NCBI GenBank assembly: GCA_036741235.1 | Contig: DAINSQ010000038.1 | Span: 1 to 32,847 of the forward strand | Source of the DNA: JABWBR01 sp036741235 | Lineage (GTDB): Bacteria > Bacteroidota > Bacteroidia > Chitinophagales > Saprospiraceae | Direction of reading: 5' to 3' | Length of the DNA stretch: 32,847 bases | Shown here: one piece after another, positions 9,710 to 17,572 of the stretch | How the letters are laid out: the number at the start of each line of letters is the position of its first letter | Numbering within the stretch: the first letter of the stretch is position 1 | The notes under the pieces: generated by a model | Databases searched by the model: none | What the model saw: the letters and a program-made list of their open reading frames with translations, nothing else | What the model was told of the DNA's origin: nothing | Translations under genes and position numbers: made by a program

Positions 9710-10387
9710 ATGCAACGCTATTCAACCAATTATATACTTTTCTGGCTGTTGCTGGGCCTGGTGAGCCTGCTGGTTTTTACCAGAATAATGCCGCAATTGC
9801 GCTTTTTTCTGCCTCTATTGCTGCTTGCCTTTGTCGCTATCTGGGCTCTGTGGGCCTGGCAGGAGTGGTCGAAACGCAAGGCTTTCGAAAACACGAAGGA
9901 AGGCGCCATCAATGCCAAAATCAGCTTCTGCCGTTCAGAAATCAATAGCAATAAGAAAGAAATTGCCGAGATTTTGGAGAATATCGCCGAGCTAACCACC
10001 CGCCTCAACGAAAACAAGGAGCTGACCCCCGCTTACCGGCAGGAGACGACCCAACTTATCGAGGATTTCAAAAAGGAACAACAACTACGCGCCGCTCGAA
10101 TCGATTTTTACGAGGCATGTATCCGCAAACTGGATGCGCTGCTCCAACACCACCAGATGGCCCATACCCTGGCAGCCAAAAAGGAAAAACTCAAGCAACT
10201 CAAAGAACAAAACTACGAATCGCTGGCCGAAATGGAAGCCCTGCGCTCCGACGTAGAATTCGACGCTTTTTACCTGGATACTATCGAAGAACTTTCCAAT
10301 CGCATGTCGCGCAGCACAACCGTCGACGACGCCGAAAGCCTCCGTCGTGAGTTAGAGAAAATGACGCAGGAGATGAAGAGAGGATAG
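9710..10387 (+). CDS. Two-TM coiled-coil protein of unknown function
   Basis: A 225-aa protein not assignable to a named family by reading. Two hydrophobic segments at about residues 8-25 and 30-50 form an N-terminal hairpin anchor. The rest is hydrophilic and rich in Glu, Lys, Gln and Leu, with heptad-like spacing over about 70-125 and 140-225, suggesting a long cytoplasmic coiled coil. No signal peptide cleavage site, enzymatic motif or cysteine pair stands out. It is divergent from the DUF4956 gene (180 bp apart) and lies 95 bp upstream of the glucosaminidase gene. A promoter-like element sits in that gap, so the two need not be cotranscribed. Confidence 0.7.
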   Translation: MQRYSTNYILFWLLLGLVSLLVFTRIMPQLRFFLPLLLLAFVAIWALWAWQEWSKRKAFENTKEGAINAKISFCRSEINSNKKEIAEILENIAELTTRLNENKELTPAYRQETTQLIEDFKKEQQLRAARIDFYEACIRKLDALLQHHQMAHTLAAKKEKLKQLKEQNYESLAEMEALRSDVEFDAFYLDTIEELSNRMSRSTTVDDAESLRRELEKMTQEMKRG

Positions 10388-10446
10388 CAAATGCCATTTT
10401 TTTAAAAAAAATAAAACAAAAAGTTGCATTAAAAAACTAATTGTTT

Positions 10447-10454
10447 TACTTTTG
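10447..10454 (+). promoter_or_regulatory. Bacteroidota-type -7 promoter element for the glucosaminidase gene
   Basis: TACTTTTG matches the Bacteroidota -7 consensus TAnnTTTG. A TTG at 10424-10426, 20 bp upstream, can serve as the -33 element. The ATG at 10483 follows after 28 bp, with an AAAGG ribosome-binding-like stretch just before it. The match and spacing are good for this phylum, but the flanks are AT-rich so a chance match is possible. Confidence 0.5.
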
Positions 10455-10482
10455 AACCTCAAATACACCAAATACAAAGGCC

Positions 10483-11331
10483 ATGACAACAACGCTACCC
10501 ATCAACTGGCAGGGCGCCATGTCCGCCGCGATAGCAGCCCGGCTGTCTTTTAGCTGGTTTAAACTATTTGTTTTAGTTCTGCTGGCGTATATCTTTTTCA
10601 AAAAGGACATCAGCATAGAGTTCAGTATAGGCGCGCAGGAAAGGGTAGGGGAGCAAGCCGCCGCTGCTCCTGCCCGGCAACCTGAGGGAGAAAATGCTAA
10701 AATGTCTATACTGCCCGCAGTATTTCACGAAAATGAGACAACAGAAGCTAATCCGGTAGCAGAAAAAACGGCGTCACCCAAATGGAAAGACCGTACAGCC
10801 AATACGTTTTCTAATCTCACTTTTGTGCTGAGCCCCGACTACGCCGAGCGCAAGGGCATTGACCCGGCCATTGCAAAAGAGAAAATCGCCGTATGCGAAG
10901 ACTATGTCAAGCGCTATGCCCCGGTAGCTATCGAAGAGATGCGGCGTTTCGGCATTCCCGCCAGTATTACCCTGGCGCAGGGACTGCTGGAGTCTAACGC
11001 CGGCGATAGCCGCTTGTCGGTGGAATCCAATAATCACTTCGGCATCAAATGTCGCTCCAAATGCCGGGGCTGCACCTGCCGCAATTACACTGACGACAGC
11101 GTGTTCGATATGTTCCGAGTTTTCGACAGCCCCTGGCAGAGCTTCCGCGAACACTCTAAACTGCTTACCAGCGCGCGCTATAAGCACCTCCAGCGACTGG
11201 ATATCTCCGATTACAAAGCCTGGGCCCACGGGCTCAAAAAAGCCGGCTACGCCACGGATAAGCGCTATGCCCAAAAGCTGATCAAGATTATTGAGGAACT
11301 GGAACTGTACAAATACGACGGGCAGGCGTAG
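10483..11331 (+). CDS. Membrane-anchored GH73-type glucosaminidase (peptidoglycan hydrolase)
   Basis: A 282-aa protein with one N-terminal membrane segment (about residues 24-40), a low-complexity linker (about 50-110), and a C-terminal mannosyl-glycoprotein endo-beta-N-acetylglucosaminidase-like domain (about 140-275). The domain has the typical IPASITLAQGLLESNAGDS segment with catalytic Glu170, NNHFGIKC, and AWAHGLKKAGYATDKRYAQKL near the end. It should cut between N-acetylglucosamine and N-acetylmuramic acid in peptidoglycan from the outer face of the inner membrane. An odd Cys-rich insert (Cys190, 194, 197, 199) sits just after NNHFGIK. It has its own promoter-like element and is followed by a terminator hairpin, so it is probably monocistronic. 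Confidence 0.87.
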   Translation: MTTTLPINWQGAMSAAIAARLSFSWFKLFVLVLLAYIFFKKDISIEFSIGAQERVGEQAAAAPARQPEGENAKMSILPAVFHENETTEANPVAEKTASPKWKDRTANTFSNLTFVLSPDYAERKGIDPAIAKEKIAVCEDYVKRYAPVAIEEMRRFGIPASITLAQGLLESNAGDSRLSVESNNHFGIKCRSKCRGCTCRNYTDDSVFDMFRVFDSPWQSFREHSKLLTSARYKHLQRLDISDYKAWAHGLKKAGYATDKRYAQKLIKIIEELELYKYDGQA

Positions 11332-11332
11332 G

Positions 11333-11364
11333 GATGTTTGATGCTGGATTTTTGATGTTTGATG
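11333..11364. repeat. Short direct repeat GATGTTTGATG
   Basis: The 11-mer GATGTTTGATG occurs at 11333-11343 and again at 11354-11364, immediately after the glucosaminidase stop codon. It is AT-rich, non-coding and of unknown role. Confidence 0.55.
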
Positions 11365-11412
11365 TTGCAATCAATCCTGTACATCTTGTAAGGAATCACC
11401 CATATTTTAAAT

Positions 11413-11451
11413 GAGAAGCTTCTCTGTAATTGGAGAAGCTTCTTTGTTTTT
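11413..11451 (+). terminator. Rho-independent terminator after the glucosaminidase gene
   Basis: An 11-bp perfect stem (11414-11424 pairing with 11433-11443, AGAAGCTTCTC against GAGAAGCTTCT) with an 8-nt loop is followed by TTGTTTTT. This is a standard intrinsic terminator for the plus strand, about 80 bp after the stop at 11331. Confidence 0.8.
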
Positions 11452-11468
11452 AGCTCAACATATAAGGA

Positions 11469-11510
11469 GCCGGGCATCATGACTTGACGAAAAAGTCAAT
11501 GATGCCCGGC
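11469..11510. terminator. Second strong hairpin between convergent genes
   Basis: A 17-bp stem (11469-11485 with 11493-11510, one bulged A) closes a 7-nt loop, with a GC-rich base GCCGGGCATC. It lies 26 bp downstream of the stop of the minus-strand operon's last gene. It probably ends that transcript or protects its 3' end. There is no clear U-tract on the minus strand, so rho-independent termination is not certain. Confidence 0.5.
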
Positions 11511-11536
11511 GCTCGATGATAGTTTTCAGCCTTGTT

Positions 11537-12970
11537 TTATCGCGTAATAAACAGTTTCTGGTAGTAATGGGCTGAGTCTTTTTCTATCCTCAAGAAATAC
11601 GAGCCTGGATTCATATCCCGTAAATCCAAAGTTGAAACTTGTTGTCCGATGTTGAGAACCCTTAGCAATTGGCCGCTTGCATCAAATACAGACAAGCGGA
11701 CGGATTCGTTGACTGCTTCAGGGAATTCAATCGTACAAATATCTTTTGTGGGGTTAGGATAGATTTTTATCCCCGCATCTGACGCTTTAACATTTTCAAC
11801 ACCTACAACGCTTCCGAAGCGGATATCGTCCCAATAGTACGTTTTTTCGCCTGCCACGGCGCCGGGGGTGCCGAAATTGAAGAAGATCGATACCTTGTTG
11901 TAAGTATTCGCCAGGTTGAGTTCCGCCGTTCCCGGAGCTTCATTGCTGAAATCAAATTCCAGCGTTTCCCATGCGCCCGCCGCGGTGGTATTCACGAGCG
12001 TCTCAACGCTGATGGCGGGGTTTGTTGCGTCCTCAACTTTCAACAATATGGGCGTATTAGCGTCGGGCGACCAGACCCGGACGTTCATTTTTGTATTGGC
12101 TGCGGTAAAAGGTATCGGGTTGGCAAGTCCGGCCCCGCCATTGGTTGTGCCGGCCCACAATTCAGCACCTGCAGTTTTAACGGCCTGGCCCACCAGATTG
12201 CCCGGATCGGTGGGATCCTGTACAATCGAGGAGATGTTGCCGCCAAAATCCACCAGGGCGTAGTCNNNNNNNNNNNNNNNNNNNNNNNNNNNNNNNNNNN
12301 NNNNNNNNNNNNNNNNNNNNNNNNNNNNNNNNNNNNNNNNNNNNNNNNNNNNNNNNNNNNNNNNNAAATCCACCAGGGCGTAGTCTACCGTTGCCGTATC
12401 TTCGAAGGTGATGGGCAGGTCAACCTGTGCCAGTCCGGCGCCGGCGTCAAACAGCTCGATGTCGTCAAGATAATAAGTAAAATTGGGAGAGCCGTCGCCC
12501 ACCGTTCCCAGCGCAAAAATCAAGACGATCCGCTGGTATGACTCCGCTTCATTAGCGCCTGTAAAATCAAAAACAATCTCTTCCCAGGCGTTGGCGGTAG
12601 TAGTGAATTCCTGCTGTTCATAATTAATGGCAGGGTTCATAGGGTTTTCTATCTTGAATAAAACCCCAGTGCCGACTGTAGGCGACCATACCTTCATTTT
12701 AAAGTGCTTGCCCTGGGAAAAATCAATGGGGGCATTCAATTCAAAAAAACTGCCGCCCCAGGGTTGGCCGTTGTTTTTTACCATACGAGCCACTTTTCCA
12801 CTGGTATTGATACCGGACATATCCGGATTATTCACCACGCTCAACTGCCCGCCGTCGAAATCGGTAAACGTGTAGGTAATAGAAGTAGACTCAAAATCAA
12901 CTGGAAGTGAAATCTGCGCAAATCCCCAACTGGATAAGAGCAGTAACATAAACAGGGTAAAATACTTCAT
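11537..12970 (-). CDS. T9SS-sorted protein with tandem carbohydrate-binding-like domains (contains assembly gap)
   Basis: A signal peptide (ends near SSWGFAQ) is followed by at least two related beta-sandwich domains of about 150 residues. Each begins with a LPxxFE segment and ends with a YYxDDI strand, and shared core segments are KxxVWSP, KxExxxNPAI and AWExxxFDF. The C-terminal ~80 residues form a type A T9SS sorting domain starting at IYPNPTKDI and ending QKLFITR. Such modules accompany laminarinases in marine Bacteroidota and probably bind glucan at the surface. It has no catalytic motif. A 100-N gap interrupts the junction between the two domains, and identical 20-bp sequences flank it. 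The start is the ATG at 12970, with a TTG two codons upstream rejected. It is the last gene of the glucan operon, 21 bp after the GH17 gene. Confidence 0.82.
   Translation of the reverse strand: MKYFTLFMLLLLSSWGFAQISLPVDFESTSITYTFTDFDGGQLSVVNNPDMSGINTSGKVARMVKNNGQPWGGSFFELNAPIDFSQGKHFKMKVWSPTVGTGVLFKIENPMNPAINYEQQEFTTTANAWEEIVFDFTGANEAESYQRIVLIFALGTVGDGSPNFTYYLDDIELFDAGAGLAQVDLPITFEDTATVDYALVDXXXXXXXXXXXXXXXXXXXXXXXXXXXXXXXXXXDYALVDFGGNISSIVQDPTDPGNLVGQAVKTAGAELWAGTTNGGAGLANPIPFTAANTKMNVRVWSPDANTPILLKVEDATNPAISVETLVNTTAAGAWETLEFDFSNEAPGTAELNLANTYNKVSIFFNFGTPGAVAGEKTYYWDDIRFGSVVGVENVKASDAGIKIYPNPTKDICTIEFPEAVNESVRLSVFDASGQLLRVLNIGQQVSTLDLRDMNPGSYFLRIEKDSAHYYQKLFITR
12266..12365. other. Assembly gap of 100 N flanked by identical 20-mers
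   Basis: The 20 bases before the gap (12246-12265) are identical to the 20 bases after it (12366-12385). Removing the gap and one copy (120 bp, 40 codons) joins the protein as LPITFEDTATVDYALVDFGG in frame. This fits either a simple contig overlap or an unresolved run of near-identical repeats. The size of 100 is a conventional placeholder. Confidence 0.95.
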
Positions 12971-12991
12971 GATCAAGTGTGTTTTTATTTA

Positions 12992-13876
12992 TCAAAATTT
13001 GAGAGCCTCGTCTTTGTCCCACAACCCCCAAAATGCCCCTACATCGCCTTCGGAGCCTACTTTCCAGGACTCGTCGAACGACGTAAAATAGAAGATCTCG
13101 ATATCGTCTTCCGCCGACCATTTTTGGGTATTGATGAAATACTTGAGCGCATTTTCTTCCGAAGGCTGCGCCGCGTGTAAACTGGTGCCCTGGCTGGGCC
13201 AGCCCGTTTCTGTTATAATTACTTTTTTGCCGTTACCTGCGCGGGCTGCCTGCTGATACATTTGTTTCATATAAACCAGCGAGTAGTCCATATGGCAACC
13301 TTCCCAATAGGGGTAGCAGTTGGCCAAAATGACATCGCAGGCGGCAGTAATTTCAGGTCGGTGGCCAAATTCGTAGTATGCGTCTACGTATCCCACGGGG
13401 ATTCCCGGCAGCGCTTCTTTTACTCGAGAGATGTAATCGAGTAACTCGCTCTCTGTCAAGTCTTTGCGGTACATTACTTCATTGCCTACTGCCGCGATAT
13501 CAACGTATCCGGTTTTAGCCAGCTCAATCAACCCGGCAATCTCTTTCTCATTGAGGTCTTTATCTTTCCCCAGCCAGGCGCCTACCAGGGTTTTCAGGCC
13601 AAATTCACGAGCAATTTGAGGTATCAGTTCATTGCCTTCAATACAGGAAAACGAACGAACCCATTTCGTATAAGGGGCGATAATTCCCATACGCCGTTTG
13701 ACTTGCTCATGCGAAAGAATATCTCCCGGTTTTTGACCTTCCTCGTAGGCGCTAAAGCATAGCCCATGCATACCGTTTTCCAGGACTTGCCGTGACAGGC
13801 TTTTTAATTGATCGGTAGTCTGGCTCGAGAAATCTATTCCCGATAGCGCCAACGTTGTTCCTGCTCTGAATGACAT
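12992..13876 (-). CDS. Cytoplasmic GH17 family beta-1,3-glucanase-like enzyme
   Basis: A 294-aa single-domain GH17 (clan GH-A) protein with no signal peptide or membrane segment, so it should act in the cytoplasm. The acid/base Glu133 lies in AAVGNEV and the nucleophile Glu223 in IITETGWPS. The FYFTSFDESWK segment near the end is also typical. GH17 enzymes hydrolyse or transglycosylate beta-1,3-glucans. It is strongly similar along its whole length to the GH17 domain of the next gene upstream (e.g. shared RSFSC.EGNELIP, GLWDK), so it probably arose by duplication. A cytoplasmic location suggests it works on imported short oligosaccharides. It lies 27 bp after the transporter-GH17 gene and 21 bp before the T9SS-sorted protein gene. 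Confidence 0.88.
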   Translation of the reverse strand: MSFRAGTTLALSGIDFSSQTTDQLKSLSRQVLENGMHGLCFSAYEEGQKPGDILSHEQVKRRMGIIAPYTKWVRSFSCIEGNELIPQIAREFGLKTLVGAWLGKDKDLNEKEIAGLIELAKTGYVDIAAVGNEVMYRKDLTESELLDYISRVKEALPGIPVGYVDAYYEFGHRPEITAACDVILANCYPYWEGCHMDYSLVYMKQMYQQAARAGNGKKVIITETGWPSQGTSLHAAQPSEENALKYFINTQKWSAEDDIEIFYFTSFDESWKVGSEGDVGAFWGLWDKDEALKF

Positions 13877-13903
13877 GGTATGTTAGGTTTTAATCGTTTT
13901 GCG

Positions 13904-16258
13904 TTATGAAATGAACTTTTGTTTTTCATTTTTATCCCACAACCCCCATTGCGTGCCAACTTCACCTTCCTGATGAACTTTCCAGGATTCGTCGAATGAA
14001 GAGAAATAGAATAGCTCAATGTTTCCTGCTTTGGCCCATTGAACGGCATTGATGAAATATTTCATCGCATTTTCAGCCGAAGGTTTGGCCTCCAATACCT
14101 CCTGCCCATCACCCGGCCAGCCGGTTTCAGTAATGATAATCTTTTTGCCCTTGGCGGCGCCTTTGGTTAATTCGTACATGTGTTGCAGGTAAGCCGGTGC
14201 ATGGCTGTTATCCGCCCCTTCCCAGAAGGGATAGCAGTTGATCAGTACTACATCGCAAGCTTCTGCAATAGCAGGATTTTCAATAAAATGGTAATAAGTA
14301 TCCACACAACCTATCGGGATATGCGTGGGGAGTAACGCCCTTACCTGTTTGATGTATTGAAGTAGTTCCTGTTCGGAAAGTTCATTGCGCAATAACACTT
14401 CATTGCCCACGGCCGCTATATCTACCAGCCCGTCTTTGGCCAGTTCCACCAAGGCTTTGATTTCCCTTTCGTTGCGTTCTTTGTCATGGCTTATCCAGGC
14501 GCCGGCCATTGTTTTCAGGCCTTTTTCATGTGCTATTCGCGGAATTAATTCGTTGCCTTCCGTACAGGAAAAAGAGCGTATCCATTGGGTATAGGGCGCA
14601 ATGATATCCATTCGCCTGCGAATTTGGGCTTCCGACAGCCTGTCGCCGGTATCTTGCCCCTCAACATAAGGACTAAAGCACAACCCATGAAGGCCTTCCT
14701 GGAGTGTTTTTTGAAATAAGGCCCTGATTTCACTGGCAGATTTACCGCTTAAATCCTGTCCGACAACTTTGTTAACATCGAATCCCTTTTCTTTTAGCGT
14801 AAGCAGTTTACCAGGCAAATAAGCCGAAGAACTTTTCTTGGCCGCCTTTTTGCGGTCTATGGCCGTCCGGATTTCCCGGGCTTTTTCCTCGGTGACATCG
14901 TATTTGTTCATCACCAGCATGGCAATCAGCGTGCCCATGATCGGAACGCCTGAAAAAAACAGCCTGAGGCCATCTACAGCGCCTTCCGGTTGGGTTCCGG
15001 CATCGGGGCTAAATCCAACCAGGGTCATGATAGCGCCGCTCAACAAACCGGCAATGGCAAAACCAAACTTGACCATCCACCAGTATATCGCGCCGAAAAT
15101 CCCTTCCCGCCTTTTGCCGGTGTTGAGTTCGTCCAAATCGCAAACATCGGCAGTCATAGACATCATGAGGGTAAACAAACTGCCGATTCCGAAAGAGAAG
15201 AAAGGAAGTCCGAAAATGAACATATAAGGCTTTCCTGGGATGAAAAGGAACCAAAACAGGATGTACCCTATGATGGATATTCCCTGTGAGAGCATAAATG
15301 CATTTTTCTTGCCCATTTTTTTGGACATCCAGGCCACGGTCGGTATTACGGCAAAAGTGGTCACCAAAGCGCCTACACTTCCGAAAAGAGTGGGCCATAT
15401 GCCGGCAGCCCCCGCATCGCCATTAAAAAGATGATAGACAATGATAAAAAAGGAAAAGGCCGCGACCGTATTGAAAGCATTAAAAATGAGGAAGGTAGCA
15501 ATACACAGTTTCCTGAACGGACGGGACTGGAAGGCTTCTTTGAACCCGTTTACTATTTCCCGCAAACCGCCGCCTATATTTTTTAAGCTTAGCGGAATAA
15601 GACTGGTATCATCTTTAGTCGATTTGCCGGGTATAAAAATAGCGGGCATAATGGCCAAAATCATACAGCCTATACCTACCCATATTGAGAGCACCCTCGT
15701 TGCTGAATCTGCATTCTCAAACCAACTTTTGTCGTACATGACCACCCAAAACCAGGGGGCAATCACCCAGGCCCATTGTCCTATCCACTGTGCAATGGCC
15801 ATAATACTGGTGCGCTCGTGAAAATCATCGCTCATCTCATAACCCATAGCCACATAAGGCACACTGAAAATGGTTAGCCCCAGGTAGAATACAAACGACC
15901 ACGACAAGAAGTAGACGAAATTGTAATCAACTCCGCTTTCCCGGTACAATTGCCACATCACCACAAAAGCAATGCCCATAATGATCGCGCCGATAAAAAC
16001 GTAATGCCTGCGCCTTCCCCACACGGAGCGGGTATTGTCAGAAATAAACCCCATGATGGGATCGGTAATGGAGTCAAATACCCGTGGCAGGAAAAACAGA
16101 ATACCCCACATCCATCCGGGGAATCCCAAATCTTGTACGAGTACGACCATGAAAATTCCCAGGGCGGCAGGCAACATCTGATTGGCAAGCATGCCCAGGC
16201 CGAAGGCAACCTTTTGCCCAAGCGGGACTTTATGCGCGGCTACTTTTGAATTGCTCAT
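13904..16258 (-). CDS. GPH/MelB-type sugar symporter fused to a C-terminal GH17 domain
   Basis: A 784-aa fusion without gaps or frameshifts. Residues about 1-460 are a 12-TM MFS_2 (glycoside-pentoside-hexuronide:cation symporter) domain with the DSITDPIMGFISDNT and GRRRHY motifs. A basic linker (about 465-497) leads to a complete GH17 domain (about 498-784) with acid/base Glu620 in AAVGNEV and nucleophile Glu711 in IITETGWPG. With 12 helices and a cytoplasmic N-terminus, the GH17 domain should face the cytoplasm. The likely role is cation-coupled import of beta-1,3-gluco-oligosaccharides with hydrolysis or transglycosylation at the exit side; this coupling is inference. It lies 38 bp after the GH17 lipoprotein gene and 27 bp before the stand-alone GH17 gene. 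Confidence 0.9.
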   Translation of the reverse strand: MSNSKVAAHKVPLGQKVAFGLGMLANQMLPAALGIFMVVLVQDLGFPGWMWGILFFLPRVFDSITDPIMGFISDNTRSVWGRRRHYVFIGAIIMGIAFVVMWQLYRESGVDYNFVYFLSWSFVFYLGLTIFSVPYVAMGYEMSDDFHERTSIMAIAQWIGQWAWVIAPWFWVVMYDKSWFENADSATRVLSIWVGIGCMILAIMPAIFIPGKSTKDDTSLIPLSLKNIGGGLREIVNGFKEAFQSRPFRKLCIATFLIFNAFNTVAAFSFFIIVYHLFNGDAGAAGIWPTLFGSVGALVTTFAVIPTVAWMSKKMGKKNAFMLSQGISIIGYILFWFLFIPGKPYMFIFGLPFFSFGIGSLFTLMMSMTADVCDLDELNTGKRREGIFGAIYWWMVKFGFAIAGLLSGAIMTLVGFSPDAGTQPEGAVDGLRLFFSGVPIMGTLIAMLVMNKYDVTEEKAREIRTAIDRKKAAKKSSSAYLPGKLLTLKEKGFDVNKVVGQDLSGKSASEIRALFQKTLQEGLHGLCFSPYVEGQDTGDRLSEAQIRRRMDIIAPYTQWIRSFSCTEGNELIPRIAHEKGLKTMAGAWISHDKERNEREIKALVELAKDGLVDIAAVGNEVLLRNELSEQELLQYIKQVRALLPTHIPIGCVDTYYHFIENPAIAEACDVVLINCYPFWEGADNSHAPAYLQHMYELTKGAAKGKKIIITETGWPGDGQEVLEAKPSAENAMKYFINAVQWAKAGNIELFYFSSFDESWKVHQEGEVGTQWGLWDKNEKQKFIS

Positions 16259-16296
16259 TGTTGGTGATTCGTTGATGTGTCAATATGGTTATTTTT

Positions 16297-17571
16297 TTAC
16301 TTTTTCACAGGAGGCAGTAGCACTTCTTTGAGCAGCGCTTCTTCATTTCCGGCATAAGTTTTCTGAATCGTGTTGCCGCCCCTCGACAATCCCTTGAAAA
16401 TTCCCTTATCCACCAAATCCCAGATCGCGTATTTGGCTCGCCCATCGAGGGTAAACAGGCCGAAGTGGTTTTCCGAGCCGCCGGGGTTGGCAGCGTCTTT
16501 CCATATCTCATCGAAGGCTTCGAAGTAAAAACAGGATATTCCCTCGCGATTGGTCCATTCCCGCATCATTTTGTAATATACCCCCGATTTGTACTCGTCG
16601 GTGGCTTTCGAGCCCTGAGCGCCGTAGTGTTCATTGGAGAATGTAGCCCAGCCCGTTTCGCCGATGTGAACCGGTTTTTCGATACCCAGGCTGTTCATAT
16701 ACCGTACTACGCTCTGGTATTGCGAAATGGCATAGTCCGCAGCTCGCTGCATGGCAGCATGTATTTTTTCCTTATCGGACAAGTCTTTTTCTCCCTCCAG
16801 GTTGCCCCAGAAGTCGGGGTTGTAATGCGTATCGTGCATAGGGTAGGTGTGCATAGATACGAAATCAACCGCTTTGAACAGCTTTGTCAAGTCCTCGACA
16901 TGGTATTCGCTGCCTCCGCCGCCCCAGGAGGCGAAGTTGTCGGAACTGGTTATCCATAGTTCGGCCGGCAGCCGGCCGGCTTTCTTTAACTCCTGTAATT
17001 GGTTTACATATTTTAAGATCACCCAGGGTTGCACATAGTAGCTGGCAGCCCATTTAACCATCGCCTCATTACCAACGGCAATGATCTTTACGATGTCAGG
17101 ATGTTGGTTGGTCATGTCTATTGCTCGCTGAATCTCGGCGGCATTGGCCTCGGCGTCTTCATCGTCGTGGTGGGGATGCCCCTTCCACGCATTTTTACAA
17201 TCTATCCAGGCGCCCAACATGACGTACATTTCAAAGCCAGGATACTCCCGCTTAAGCTGATCTATGGCTATCAGCAGGTTAGAAGCTTCCGCCAGTTTGG
17301 TGTTGTAGGTGCGTAAAATCCTGACGTTCATGGCATGGAGGATTCTCAAGTCCTCTTTTAATTGCGCTACAGTGGGCTGTATGTCGCGACTAATATCCCG
17401 GTAGCCGCCAAAGCTTATAGCCAGATAGTCGGGATTTCCTAAAATGTCTTTAGCAGTCACTTCCTTTTTCGTTTGTGGTAGATCTTTTTGTTCCGGGCGG
17501 CTTGTTTTGCATGAAAAACCAAAAACTAGCGCCAGCAGAGTAATCGTTATATGCCATCTTGTTGTTTGCAT
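16297..17571 (-). CDS. GH17 family probable lipoprotein, beta-1,3-glucanase/transglycosylase
   Basis: A 424-aa protein with an N-terminal export signal ending at Cys21 (LVFGFSC, an imperfect lipobox), then a short linker and a GH17 TIM barrel (about residues 48-400). Acid/base Glu169 is in IIAVGNEAM and the nucleophile Glu305 is in HIGETGWAT. It is more distant from the two cytoplasmic GH17 copies than they are from each other. It should act in the periplasm or at the outer membrane on beta-1,3-glucan or its fragments. The start is the ATG at 17571, one base after the phosphorylase stop. An upstream in-frame start at 17658 would overlap the phosphorylase gene and hide the signal peptide, so it was rejected. 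Confidence 0.87.
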   Translation of the reverse strand: MQTTRWHITITLLALVFGFSCKTSRPEQKDLPQTKKEVTAKDILGNPDYLAISFGGYRDISRDIQPTVAQLKEDLRILHAMNVRILRTYNTKLAEASNLLIAIDQLKREYPGFEMYVMLGAWIDCKNAWKGHPHHDDEDAEANAAEIQRAIDMTNQHPDIVKIIAVGNEAMVKWAASYYVQPWVILKYVNQLQELKKAGRLPAELWITSSDNFASWGGGGSEYHVEDLTKLFKAVDFVSMHTYPMHDTHYNPDFWGNLEGEKDLSDKEKIHAAMQRAADYAISQYQSVVRYMNSLGIEKPVHIGETGWATFSNEHYGAQGSKATDEYKSGVYYKMMREWTNREGISCFYFEAFDEIWKDAANPGGSENHFGLFTLDGRAKYAIWDLVDKGIFKGLSRGGNTIQKTYAGNEEALLKEVLLPPVKK

Positions 17572-17572
17572 A

